This document shows, piece after piece, positions 30,401 through 41,489 of a stretch of 64,000 nt of DNA. Both the position numbers and the translations under genes were made by a program. The first letter of the stretch is position 1, and every line of letters starts with the position of its first letter. Origin of the DNA: Prorocentrum cordatum. Taxonomy: Eukaryota > Sar > Dinophyceae > Prorocentrales > Prorocentraceae. The notes beneath the pieces are model-generated. The model saw only the letters and a program-made list of their open reading frames with translations, was not told where the DNA came from and did not search any database. Location: positions 62,001 through 126,000 of the forward strand of contig CAUYUJ010017787.1 of NCBI GenBank assembly GCA_963575745.1, given 5' to 3'.

Positions 30401-32137
30401 GAACCCAATTGTTCCGAACCCAGCGGAACGCAAGAGCGGCGAGGTTGACACCATAGAGCTGTCTGTCTCGTGGAATGTGTCTGTCCCCCGGCCTGTTGCT
30501 GAGTTCGGTGGCCCACGCAAGTACGGGAAGAAGAATGCGAGCCTGTCCTGGCCGACTGTGCCTCGATGTCGGGGCCCTCGTTGTCGTCGGTCAGCCCGTC
30601 GACGGGGGCAGCGGCGAAGTGAAGGTTGAGGACCGCCGGGGCCCTGAGTGAAACATGGTCACGATGGGCCCGCCCTTCGGGAACGGCACCCGCGCAAGAA
30701 GATGGTGAGGATGTATATGATGAAGGTGTGCATGTGTAGATGGCCGTAGTGGCAACTTTGTCCAGTATACGTCCATCACAAAATGAACTATCATGCGTTG
30801 GAAGGCTTACGGAAACGGTAGCTTTGCCCATCACCGAACCAGATCCCAGAGGAGGGGAAGATGCGGACGTCAGAGCTGGGGATGCCTGCGCCGAAGTAGC
30901 CTGGCGGGCCAGAGTCCTCGGCGGTGGCACGCGAGACGCTGATGTAGAAGAAGCCGGGGGAGTAGGAGGAGACGAAGATAAATAAGATGGAGTATGAAAT
31001 TGTAATTGTTGCTGCGGCTTGGAGTTGTCGCCCATGCCGGCTGCAGAAAATGCGCGGGATGCCGCAGGTCTGAACATAGCGGTAGCTTTGCCCTGGTTAC
31101 GCCCAGAACCATCGGACTCAAGAGAACTAGGATGAGGAGGTCCATCTTGAACATATCTGTTGACGACTTTTCGGGGGCAGACATCTGAAACCGACTTGTT
31201 GGAGAAATAGGTAATTTTGCCCAGCATATCCCCAATGATCAAAAAGTTAGGCGGGTCAGATTGCGGATGTCCTTGTTCACCGGCTCCGGTATCAAGTCGG
31301 ACGTTCCCTGATACTTGCCGCATTTCCTACGCCTTCCCGCCACCCTTAGATTTGCCCTTCGCCCCTCCCTTCATCCCTGCAGTCGCCCGGGTGACTAAGG
31401 AATCGCATTTAGCTATCAATTCTTTTAGTTTTTCGTGTTGTTGTAGTTCCTCCCGCTTCTCCCATTCCTCCTCCCACTTACGAGTAAGATGCGTGCCGTC
31501 CGTAGTAACAGTGAGAGCCAACTGACCACCCACTCGAACTTGGTCAGGAGCGTCATTTGATACATTTATGGTGTAGGTCGAGTGCATGGTGTCCTTGAGG
31601 AAATACTTCAGCCCGAAACAGAAATTCCGAGCGGCCCTCTCTAATGGATGGCGGTCGGGCGAAGCCACTACAGTATGCCCATGCAAATCGAACTTCGCAC
31701 TTTTGATCAGAGCCACGGCAGTATCCCTGTCCAGCGTGGTGGCGAACTCTGCATACAAAATTGTGGTCGTATCGCCTTTCATGTACAGGTTGTACGGGGT
31801 GGGGCCGTCTGCTTCGGATAGTTTTTCCTTGATCCATGTTGCCGCTGTGTTGAACATGTCGAACCCCACAAGGTTCCCAAAGACACCAGTCAACGACCGC
31901 TTCTCATCAGGATCATGCTGCGAACGGCAAACAGGTGCGCCACGCTGTTGTTTAAGCTGTTGAAGGTCCCGTTCAAGTTCTTGCAGTTTATTGTGCGCCG
32001 CCGTGTCTATACTTGACGCTGTCCTTGCAGAAGTGGGACCTGGAGTTGGCGGACGCGACGTGTAATTCGACTCCAATAAGCCAATCCTCTTGGTCAAGCC
32101 GTCAATCTCGTCCTTCAGTGGGTTGATGGCCGTCTGG
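27456..32137 (-). mobile_element. 5'-truncated endonuclease-type LINE in the minisatellite (copy 2)
   Basis: Same insertion, at the same base, as 5189-9870. Differences noticed: +5 bp near 28305, +1 bp near 28953, -6 bp near 30163 and a few substitutions. The identical insertion site shows that the duplication or haplotype split is younger than the LINE insertion. Confidence 0.8.
27579..31323 (-). pseudogene. LINE ORF2, endonuclease and reverse transcriptase, frameshifted (copy 2)
   Basis: Minus strand in two frames: 31323-28933 (N-terminus, endonuclease, start of the reverse transcriptase) and 28991-27579 (reverse transcriptase from FWKVVSEDAHACG through YVVTRDVLYADDTLLL to the stop). The break is one extra T near 28953 (GAAATTCTGG against GAAATCTGG in copy 1). 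Copy 2 keeps the catalytic YADD region in frame, where copy 1 is broken. A 6-bp in-frame loss near 30163 removes two residues in the endonuclease domain. Confidence 0.85.
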
Positions 32138-32150
32138 AGGTCAAATTTTG
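31327..32150 (-). pseudogene. LINE ORF1, coiled-coil protein, 5'-truncated (copy 2)
   Basis: Same protein as at 9060-9880, with coiled coils and a Gly/Lys tail. The open frame runs into the minisatellite up to 32334, so upstream residues are repeat-derived and not true ORF1. Confidence 0.65.
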
Positions 32151-35055
32151 AATGCGGGTAAGACGTCGCTCCGCTAGACCCCCCAGCAGCCTTTTGGAAG
32201 TGGCGACAGTTTCGCAGATCGCAGCTCCCCCAGGAATGGCGAGGTTTAGTTTGAATCCGCGTAAAGCGTCGCTTCGGTGAACCCCTTAGGAGCGATCTAA
32301 AGTAGCGAGACTTTCGCAGTCCGCAGCCCCCCATGGGTGGAGAGGTCTCGTTTGAGTCCGCGTGGGACGTCGCTCCGCTGGGCCCCCCTGCAGCCCTCGA
32401 AATCGGAAGCAGCTTCGCAGATCGCAGCCTCCCAGGGACGACGAGGTTTAATGTACGTCTGCGTAAAACGTCACTCCGCTGGACACCCCGGCGGCCCTCG
32501 AAAGTGGCGACGATTTCGCAAGCCGCAGCCCCCCAGGGATGGTGTAACTTGCGTCCGCGTAAGACGTCGCCTCACTGGGCCCCGCAGCAGCCTCGCCCCG
32601 ACTGTAGGGCGTCGCTCCGCTGCCCCCCCTCCCCCCCATGGCAGCCCTCGAAAGTGGCGAGAGTTCCGCAGACCGCACCCCCCCGGGGATGCCTGGGTCT
32701 CGTTTGAGTCCGCGTGGGACGTCGTTCCGCTGGGCCCCCCAGCAGCCTTCGAAAGCTGCGACAATTTTGCAGATCGCAGCCCGCCAGGGATGGCCAGGTG
32801 TAATCTGAGTCCGCGTGGGGCGCCATTCCGCTGGACCCCCCGACGCCCCTCGAAAGTGGCGACAGATTCGTAGATCGCAGCCCCCCCCAGGATGGCGAGG
32901 TTTAATTTGCGTCCGCGTGGGGCCCCACTCCGCTGGGCCCCCCAGCAGCCTTCGAAAGTGGCGACATGTTCGCAGGTCGCAGCCCCTCCCAATGATGGCG
33001 AGGTCGACTTTGAATATGGGTAAGATGTCGCTTCGCTGGACCCCCCAGCAGTCCTCGAAAGTGGCGACAGTTTCGCAGATCGCAGCCCCCCCCCCCCAGG
33101 GACAACGACGTTTCATGTGCGTCCGCGTAAGACGTCGCTCCGCTGGCCCCCCCAGCAGCCTTCGAACGTGGCGACATGTTCGCAGGTCGCAGCCCTTCAC
33201 AAGGATGGCGAGGCCGACTTTGAATATGGGTAGGACGTCGCTACACTGGACCCCCCAGCAGCCTTTTGAAAGTGGCGACAGTTTCGCAGATCGCAGCCCC
33301 CCAGGGACAACGAGGTTTCATTTGCGTCCGCGTAAGACGTCGCTCCGCTGGGCCCCCCAGTAGCCTTCGAAAGTGGCCACATGTTCGCAGGTCGCAGCCC
33401 CTCCCAATGATGGCGAGGTCGACTTTGAATATGTGTAAGACGTCGCGACGCTGGACCCCCCAGCAGCCTTTTTGAAAGTGGGGGCAGTTTCGCAGACCGC
33501 AACCCCCCAGGGACAACGACGTTTCATTTGCGTCCGCGTAAGACGTCGCTCCGCTGGCCCCCCCAGCAGCCAAGCAGCCTTTTGAAACTGGCGACAGTTT
33601 CGCAGATCGCAGCCCCCAAGGGAAAACGAGGTTTGATTTGCGTCCGCGTAAGACGTCGCTCCGCTGGGCCCCCCAGTAGCCTTCGAAAGTGGCGACATGT
33701 TCGCAGGTCGCAGCCCCTCCCAATGATGGCGAGGTCGACTTTGAGTATGGGTAGGACGTCGCTCCGCTGGACCCCCCAGCAGCCTTTTGAAAGCGGCGAC
33801 AATTTTGCAGATCGCAGCTCCCCCAGGAATGGCGAGGTTTAGTTTGAGTCCGCGTAAAGCGTCGCTTCGGTGAACCCCTTAGGAGCGATCTAAAGTAGCG
33901 AGACTTTCGCAGTCCGCAGCCCCCCATGGGTGGAGAGGTCTCGTTTGAGTCCGCGTGGGACGTCGCTCCGCTGGGCCCCCCTGCAGCCCTCGAAATCGGA
34001 AGCAGCTTCGCAGATCGCAGCCTCCCAGGGACGACGACAGTTTCGCAGATCGTGGCGACAGTTTCGCAGATCGCATCCCCCCAGGGACAACGACTTTTCA
34101 TGTGCGTCCGCGTAAGACGTCGCTCCGCTGGCCCCCCAAGCAGCCTTCGAACGTGGCGACATGTTCGCACGTCGCAGCCCCTCCCAATGATGGCAAGGTC
34201 GAAGTTTCAGTAAAAGGGTAAGACGCTTCTCCGCTGGACCCCCCAGCAGTCCTCGAAAGTGGCGACAGTTTCGCAGATCGCAGCCCCCCCCCACGCATGG
34301 CGAGGTTTAATTTGAGTCCGCGTACAGCGTCGCTTCGCTGAACCCCTTAGCAGCGATCTAAAATGGTGAGAGTTTCGCAGACCGCAGACCCCAGCGGCGG
34401 AGAGGTCTCGTTTGAGTCCACGTGGGACGTCGCTCCGTTGGGCCCCCCTGCAGCCTTCGAAATCGGAAACAGCTTCGCAGATCGCAGCCTCCCAGGGATG
34501 GCGAGGTCTAATTTGAGTCTGCGTAAGACGCCACTCCGCTGGACACCCCGGCGGCCCTCGAAAGTGGCGACGCTTTCGCAAACCGCAGCTGTCCCCCAGG
34601 GATGGTTTAATTTGCGTCCGCGTAAGACGTCGCTCCGCTGGACTCCCCACCCCAGGGATGACGAGGTCCACTCTGAGTCCGCGTAGGGCGTCGCTCCGCT
34701 GCCCCCCCCCTGGCAGCCCTCGAAAGTGAAGAGCATGTTGCAAACCGCAGCCCCCCAGGATGGTTGGATCTCGTTCGAGTCCGCGTAAGACGTCGCTCCG
34801 CCGGACCCCCCAGCAGCACTCGAAAGCGGCGACAATTTTGCAGATCGCAGCCCGCCAGGGATGGCAAGATGTAATCTGAGTCCGCGTGGGGTGCCATTCC
34901 GCTGGACCCCCCGACGCCCTTCGAAAGTGGCGACAGATTCGCAGATCGCAGCCCCCCCCAGGATGGCGAGGTTTAATTTGCGTCCGCGTGGGGCCCCACT
35001 CCGCTGGGCCCCCCAGCAGCCTTCGAAAGTGGCGACATGTTAGCAGGTCGCAGCC
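32138..35055. repeat. Minisatellite array, ~100-bp unit (right part)
   Basis: About 27 diverged units (a typical period of 103 bp measured at 32953-33056). Because most unit lengths are near a multiple of three, long open frames of a ~34-residue repeat appear on both strands (for example minus 34170-33241 and 35058-34207). These are not taken as genes. Higher-order duplication is visible: 32280-32430 closely matches 33870-34030. Confidence 0.9.
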
Positions 35056-35089
35056 CATATGGGTGTTAGTATCATTATTCGCAATGCGA

Positions 35090-35154
35090 CTAATAGTCTT
35101 AGTAGTCGTAGTATTAGAAGTATAGCAGTAGTCGTAGTATTAGCAGTAGTCGTC

Positions 35155-35197
<43 letters not shown>

Positions 35198-35202
35198 AAG
35201 TA

Positions 35203-35234
<32 letters not shown>

Positions 35235-35246
35235 GGAAGTAGTAGA

Positions 35247-35300
<54 letters not shown>

Positions 35301-35319
35301 CGTAGTAGTCGTAGTAGTC

Positions 35320-35363
<44 letters not shown>

Positions 35364-35380
35364 CGTAGTCGTGGTAATAA

Positions 35381-35427
<47 letters not shown>

Positions 35428-35575
35428 CTAGTGGTAGTAGTAGTAGTAGTAGTAGTAGTCGTAGTAGTCGTAGTAGCTAGTAGTAGTAGTAGTAGTAGTA
35501 GTTTTAGTAGTAGTAGTTGTAGCAGTAGTAGCAGCAGTGTAGTTAGTAGTCGCAGAGTAGTAGTAGTATAGTCGT

Positions 35576-35611
<36 letters not shown>

Positions 35612-35612
35612 A

Positions 35613-35660
<48 letters not shown>

Positions 35661-35678
35661 TAGTAGTAGTAGTAGTAA

Positions 35679-35714
<36 letters not shown>

Positions 35715-35715
35715 C
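35090..35715. repeat. (AGT)n trinucleotide microsatellite
   Basis: About 620 bp of AGT repeats with scattered CGT, AGA and GGT variants. It produces meaningless poly-Val and poly-Ser frames. It directly abuts the truncated LINE that begins at about 35716. Confidence 0.95.
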
Positions 35716-37530
35716 CCAACCTGCCCAGCTGGTCTACCAGATCCGCGGCCTCGACCAGGGCTGCCCTATGAGCCCTGGCTTCTACGCGGTCGGCACTGCG
35801 GATGACCTCAGCATCGGTCGCATGGCCGTGCGCGCGGTGGACGTCAAAGGGGACTGCCTGCCGTTCTTGGACGACACGTACTTCGTGGGCACCGCGGCTG
35901 CTGTGTTCCGCGGCTTGGATGCCTGGCGAGCCCGCATTGAAGCCCATGGGATGAAGCTGAAGATGTCCAAGACCCAGATCTGGCCCCCGGACCCTCACGC
36001 TGTCCTGCCGCCGGAGTTCGCGGAGTACGTCCAGTACCGCGTCCCGGAGCTCAAGGCGGTAGGGTCCTACTCTGGCCTACGCAAACCACGACGTGGATAC
36101 TGACTGGCGGGACGTCCCGCTCACGGACTTTGCCGCCCCGGAGGACCTCGACGCGGGCGGCCTCGCGCCGGCCGGCGGTGCCGGGGTCGCCCCGGGCGCC
36201 GCCGTGCCACTCCCCTGCGGCGAGGCTTTCCTCCAGAAGCAGGACCGCTACTTCCGGGAACTCTTGACGCTCCGCACGCATGGGCTGTCTGCCTTTGACG
36301 CCTTCCAGTTGATGCGGATCTGGTCGAGGGGCGCCTGCGTCCACATCCAGCGCGCGCTTCCGCTAACGGCGGCGTGGGGCCGCCGGGTGGATGACGGAGT
36401 GGTCGCCTTCGTCAACGCCCTTCTGGGGGTCACGGCTGCCCCCCGGGAGCAGATCTTCATGATGGTCAGCGACGGAGGTTTGGGCTGTGGCAGCGCCGAA
36501 CAGCGCGGCCCCGCTGCCCTCCCGGCGTCCTGGGAAGCTGGGATCCACGCGGCTGCCCAGGAGCTCCGCGAGACGACAACGATTGGTTTCTTTCGGCGGT
36601 GGCCGGGCCTTGGCCGCGCCCTCTCGGCGGCGGACGAGGAGCAGGGGCGGTTGGCCGGGGGCCGTCGCCCCCAGGGTGATCGTTGGCGGGGCCTCTTGGA
36701 AGGGCGGAGGGGCAAGGGCCAGAAGACGTACGCCCAGCGTGCGCGGGGCCACGCACGTTCTTAGCCGCGCTGCCGGCGACGGCGGCGGCGGCGGTGCATA
36801 GTGCCTCGGGCAGCTCAGCGGGCGCCTGGTTGGATAACTTCGATGGGGTTTCGCCCCTCGCCGACCGCGCGTTCTGCATTGCGGCCGAGAGGCGCATGCA
36901 TTTGCCGCTGCTGCAGTCCGAGTGCACGTGCCAGAACCGGCCGGCGGCGCCCACTCGCGCGGTGGCGCAGGCCGGCCCGGCGCGTGGTCGCACGGTGGAC
37001 GTCCGCTGCGTTCGTGCGCTCAATTGCCCCCGGGGAGGTGGCCCGGTGCGCCGCTGCAACGCCATTCGAGATGCTGTGGCGCTCTGGTTGCGCGGGGTGG
37101 GCCATCGCGTCCTAGTGGGGCAGGTCATCCCAGAGTGGCGCGCGGAAGAACGGGGCGCGGCCACGCTGGACGTCGTCTACCATCGAGGCCTCCACGGCTT
37201 GGTGGACGAGGTGGCCGTGGCCCAGACGGGGCGGCCGCACCAGGCATCCCTGCAGCGCAGAGAGAAAGTGAAGCACCGTAGATACCCATTTTCTGGCCTG
37301 GTGCCTTTTGTTCTCGATGTCAATGGCCGCTGGGGCTCGGAGGCGGAGACGTGGCTGCGCCGTGCCGCAGGGGAATTGTTCGAGGCCGAACGGCCCGCAG
37401 CGCGCTCGTCCCTGCGCTCGGCAGTGGCCAACGCCCCGCAGGGCCAAATCGCTGAGCAGGTCGCCCTGGCGACGGAAGACGTAGTCGGGCTGGGCGCCGG
37501 GGTCGCCCCGAGTGCCCGGTCTTGCTTAGG
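35716..37530 (+). pseudogene. 5'-truncated LINE with restriction-like endonuclease, frameshifted
   Basis: Starts inside a reverse transcriptase: motif B GLDQGCPMSPG, motif C LPFLDDTYF, then GMKLKMSKTQIW. A stop and shift near 36060 move the signal to the frame of 36093-36764 (thumb and connection: EAFLQKQDRYFRELLTLRTH, VSDGGLGCGS). A second shift near 36740 returns it to the first frame. There a degenerate zinc knuckle (VRALNCPRGGGPVRRCNAIRD) precedes a PD-(D/E)xK-like region (GAATLDVVYHRG, VDEVAVAQ, REKVKHRRYP). This reverse transcriptase, knuckle, restriction-like nuclease order is that of R2/NeSL-like LINEs. The fingers and everything upstream are missing. Confidence 0.7.
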
Positions 37531-38223
37531 TGTGGCTCCCTCGCACACGCGCGTGCTCCCTGCTCCCCCCCCCCCTTGCCTACTTGCTGCCCTGACCAGT
37601 TGCAAAGCCGTGGTCACGGCAGCTGCGTGTACTGCACTGCATAGTTCCTTCATTGTGTGCACGATGCGCTCTTGCTTTGTCGCGTCAGCTTTGCATGCTG
37701 CGTTGTGCAGTTGCCCAGCCTTATGCGCGTTGTGTTCCCGCCGTGCCACCTTCGTTGTGCTCACAGTCTTGAGCTGCTCTCTCAACCCGTCCGTGATGGG
37801 CCATCGTTCCGCCAGCGGCATCAGCCCGAGGCCACATGCAAAAGAGGCGTCGAGAGGCGTTCATGATCGGGGGCGCCCCGCGGGTCCTGGGACCGTCGGC
37901 GGCCCGCCGTCCGCTTTGTCGCTCGCCCGCGACGTGTTTTCCTCGCCCCCCTTTCCCCCCCTCCTGCCCGCCCAGGGCCCCGAACGGGGGTCAGGCCGTT
38001 TTCAGCCTGCTCAAGGATCGGTCTCCGCTCACCTGGAGCCGCTGGTTTCAACGTTTAGTTCCCATGTTTCATTTTCGTTCCACCTTGGCAGTCGGCCGCC
38101 CCATTTTGGTTCGGTGCACGGCCTCTCTCCCCCCCTTCCTCCCTCGGCAGCTGTTTGGCTCTTGAAGTTTCGCTTCGCACGATCTCTTGAGCTGCGCCTC
38201 CCGCGCCATCCTTCCGACCAAGT
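37531..38223 (+). other. Spacer between two retroelement remnants, with a possible spliced-leader relic
   Basis: Mixed sequence with no recognised domain; the frame of the preceding ORF stays open but looks like random composition. At 38101-38112 the strand reads CCATTTTGGTTC, 11 of 12 bases of the spliced-leader 3' half, about 110 bp upstream of the ATG at 38225. Confidence 0.4.
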
Positions 38224-38224
38224 G

Positions 38225-41200
38225 ATGGCGCCCAAGTTCTCGAAGCCCGCGCCGATGCCGTGGCCTGCAGTGACGCATGCTGACTCGCCCAGTCACGATG
38301 CGGCGCCCCTTCGCGAGGCGCTGGCGGCGAAGGCTAAGGCGAGGTCCGAGGCGCGCGCGAAGGCCAGCGGTTCGACCGCGGCCGACGCGCCCACTCCCAA
38401 CGCGGGGCCTGCGCCGCGCCCTGGCCAGCAGGTGAGCGCGTCGGAGAGCAGCGACATCTCGGACGAGGGGTTTGACGTGATGTCGGAGGCGGCGACCTTT
38501 CGGGCGGCGCCGACACTGCCTGCGGAATCGGCGACGCCTGCCGGCCGAGGGTGCCGACGGAGGCAGCGGTGCGGGGGCCGCCCCCAGTGCCGCTGCCTCT
38601 GACGGTGCCTCTGACGGTGCCCCCACGGCGACGGCCAAGGCGCCTGCTGAGCCCTCGGCGATGCCCACGTCGGCGGTGGTGCCAGTGGCGAAGGCGGCCC
38701 TGGCAGCGGCGGCCACCTACTCCAACTTCGCCGCGGAGCAGCGCCGCGGGTTGGACGCGATCACCCTCGCGCTCCACAACCTCCAGCTGCGGGGGCAGGC
38801 TGTGAGCGGCCACGGCGGGCGAGGCGCGCGCAGCGACGCCGACGGCGGCCGCCTCATGGACGATGAGACAGCCAGTGAGGCTCCGAGCGCAGCGACCACG
38901 GGCGCCCTCAGCGGGCACGGCGGCAAACGCCACCGCCGTCGCAGCAACGAGGCTGCCTACGGCGCAGCCCCCCCACCGAGCGGCGGCGCGGCCGCCGAGC
39001 TCGAGGACGCTGAGATGATGACGGACGTGGACAACGTCGGGGCGGGCTACGTCCACTGCATGGGTGCGTACGTACTGGGCCCCGCCGCAGCGCCTGGGCT
39101 GGTGTCGTGAGTGCGCAGCGCTGGATGACTGGAAGATCATGATGGTGGAGTACGTGGACGAGCTCAACTGTGGCGAAATGCGCCGCTGCACCGAAGCTTC
39201 AGAGCACAACCCGCAGCGCCCCAGGCTGCGGAAGGGTGTTCAAGGCCAATGCAAGCTGCACACTTGCTCGCACTGCGTGGCGGCGACGCAGGGCATCACC
39301 GAGCACGAGGCTGTGACGCGCGCAGCGCGCCAGAACAAGGGAGCTGGCTCCATCGACCACGCCGCCAAGCGCGTGGCGAAGTTCCGCGCGAGCTTCGACC
39401 GCATCAAGGAGGCATGGGCGTGCTCGTGGGGTGCGCGCTCTCCAATGACGGCTTGCTAGCCCTGCGGAGGGCGACGGAGGGCGTCGGGGTGGGCATCGAC
39501 CCCGAGAGTGTGGGCGCCCCCCCCAGCCACGGAGACGGTGGCGCAGGAGGTCGGACGCCCGATGGCGGCGGAGGTGGTGCCGGGGCCGCCCCGCGCGCCA
39601 CCTCCACCCCTCGAGGATGGACCTGGCGCCGCAGACCCTCCCCGCGGTGAGGATAGGGACCCCCTGCTCGACAACGGCGTTGAGGGCCAGGAGCACCAGC
39701 TGGTCAACGCCAAGACGGTGGAGGAGGTCGCGGATATCGAGCCCCTGCTGCGGCTCGGCCTCTCCGAGAAATTGCTGAAGCGTACGGCGCGGGCCTGCGG
39801 TGTCCTCATATTCGAGACCATGCGCGCCCGCATGCTGGGAGGCCTGGGGCCCATCCTGGAGAAGAAAGAGGACATGATGAAAGGTGCGGAGGCGCAAGAC
39901 GGGGTTCAGAAGTGGCTCGACGCGCTGAATGCGGAGGCAGAGGATGATGTGGGCAGCCTGAAGAAGGGCCCCCTGGAAGCCTCGGGGGTCGTGGACGCGC
40001 ACCTGGGGCACGAGCGCGCGTGGAAGGAGGAGTGCCAGGGCAACGCCATGGCGCAGGAGGCCCACCGACGGATGGGCGACTACACGGACCAGCTCTACCG
40101 TGGCAAGGGCATTACGTTCAACATGTACTACAAGTGCTCTTCTTTTTTCTTTTTTGTTCTTGACTTTTTGTTTAATTTTTTTTTTTTTATTTTTGCTACT
40201 TCTTATTTGTACATTTTATATTTTCATCTCGTTGGGATTTTGGTTCATTTATTTTTCGTGATTAACGTTTTTTTTTTTTTACTTTTTTTTTTCTTGACTT
40301 TATATTTTTTTCTTTTACCTTTTCTATTTTTTTCGGCCACAAGAATGAGGGGACAATCCCAAGGGATGCTGCTCGGTGATCCGTTCGGATCGCTGGACGC
40401 AGCTGCTCACCTGCGCGCAGGAGGCGGCGGGGGAGACGGGCCAGCGCTGGTGCTGCCATTGTGGTGCGCGCTACACGACCTCCTACGGCGTCTGCATCGA
40501 GGTGATAGAGGAAGAGCAGAGCCCGCCCCGCGCGTACTACATGCACGCGGACTTCCCCGCGGGGGATATCCGCGACTTGAAGGCCCTGCTGCGCTACGAC
40601 AAGCTCAAGAAGGAGGGGGTAGCGGTGCTCAGCGCTGTGGACCTCCTGAAGCACCTGCCCAAGGTCGAGCCGCTGGCGGTGGGCACCGTCTTTAAGCGCT
40701 ACGCTCCGCAGCAGCCGCAGTGGGAGGGCCACTACGCGCTAATGGAAGGGCTCTTCTGGGACAACCTGCCCGAGTTGAAGTGGCCCGACTTGCACTCGCA
40801 GGTTGCCTGGGGGCTGAACGATCCAGAGTGGGCGGGCTACACCAAGAACCAGCGGAAGAAGGCCAAGAGGCAGCGCCTGGGGACCGCGTGCGAGGAACTG
40901 GCGGCCTATGAGCGCCGCCACAACCTCCGGGAGGGCAGCCTCACGGGCGGCGGGGGTGGTACCGGGGTCGCCCCGCGTGCCACTCCCGTCCGCGCCGCCA
41001 GTGCCCCCCCCGCTGGCTCGGCCCGCGGCAGCCAGGACCCGCCACCACCGCCTGCTGGATCCCCGCCGGCGGCCATCATGGCCCCGCCGCCGCCGCCGCT
41101 GACGGCGCCCCCTGCGGTGCCGCCGCCGCCGGCTGACCCGCTCCTGCAGCAGATCCCCAATGTCGCCGCCCTGAACGTGGCCCTCGGTGAGGATCTCGAG

Positions 41201-41320
41201 CGCCAGATCTTTGGACCCCCAGGGCACGCGGGCGGCGGTGGTGGCCTCGGGGGAGAGGTGCAAGCGTTGCCGTCGCAGGTCTTCGCAGCCGTTGCGCGAG
41301 GAACAGGCCAGTCCGCCTGA
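38225..41320 (+). pseudogene. Cysteine-rich gag-like retroelement ORF1, frame-broken
   Basis: Segments in successive frames: 38225-38602 (MAPKFSKPAPMPWPAVTHAD, Ala/Lys-rich), 38661-39110 (NFAAEQRRGLDAITLALHNL, acidic and basic linker), 39064-39459 (CRECAALDDWKIMMVEYVDE, QCKLHTCSHC), 39508 to ~40135 (LLKRTARACGVLIFETMRAR, ending YYK), and 40376-41320 (QRWCCHCGARYTTSYGVCIE, YYMHADFPAGDIRDLKALL, then a Pro-rich tail). The paired cysteines in WCCHCGARY and CIE suggest a zinc ribbon. Similar ORF1-type proteins accompany dinoflagellate LINEs; that assignment is from general resemblance only. It might belong to a following LINE whose ORF2 is absent here. A T-rich block splits the fourth and fifth segments. 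Confidence 0.45.
40136..40345 (+). other. T-rich insertion or intron within the gag-like ORF
   Basis: About 210 bp that is more than 60 percent T inside otherwise GC-rich coding DNA. The pentamer ACAAG occurs at both edges (TACTACAAG at the left, GGCCACAAG at the right). The coding frame upstream and the one downstream (from 40376) differ, so removal could rejoin them. It could be an introner-like intron with unusual splice sites or an insertion. Confidence 0.5.
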
Positions 41321-41489
41321 ACGCTGAGACTCTGCAGGCCCCCAGCATCGTTTACTTCTAAGCCCTCGGGGAGCCCTCGGGGAGGCTACGTGAGTCCCTG
41401 TTAAGATCCCGAGCCTGCCACTCTCAAGGATGCTGAGCCTGTATACTCGCTTGCGCTCCAGCCTTAGCAACGCCGCCTTGCCAGCTCGC

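Noticed and set aside
35059-35998. Poly-Val/Ser and poly-Tyr frames in the AGT and ACT tracts (also near 42.3 and 46.9 kb)
   Set aside because: Microsatellite translations without any non-repeat protein sequence.
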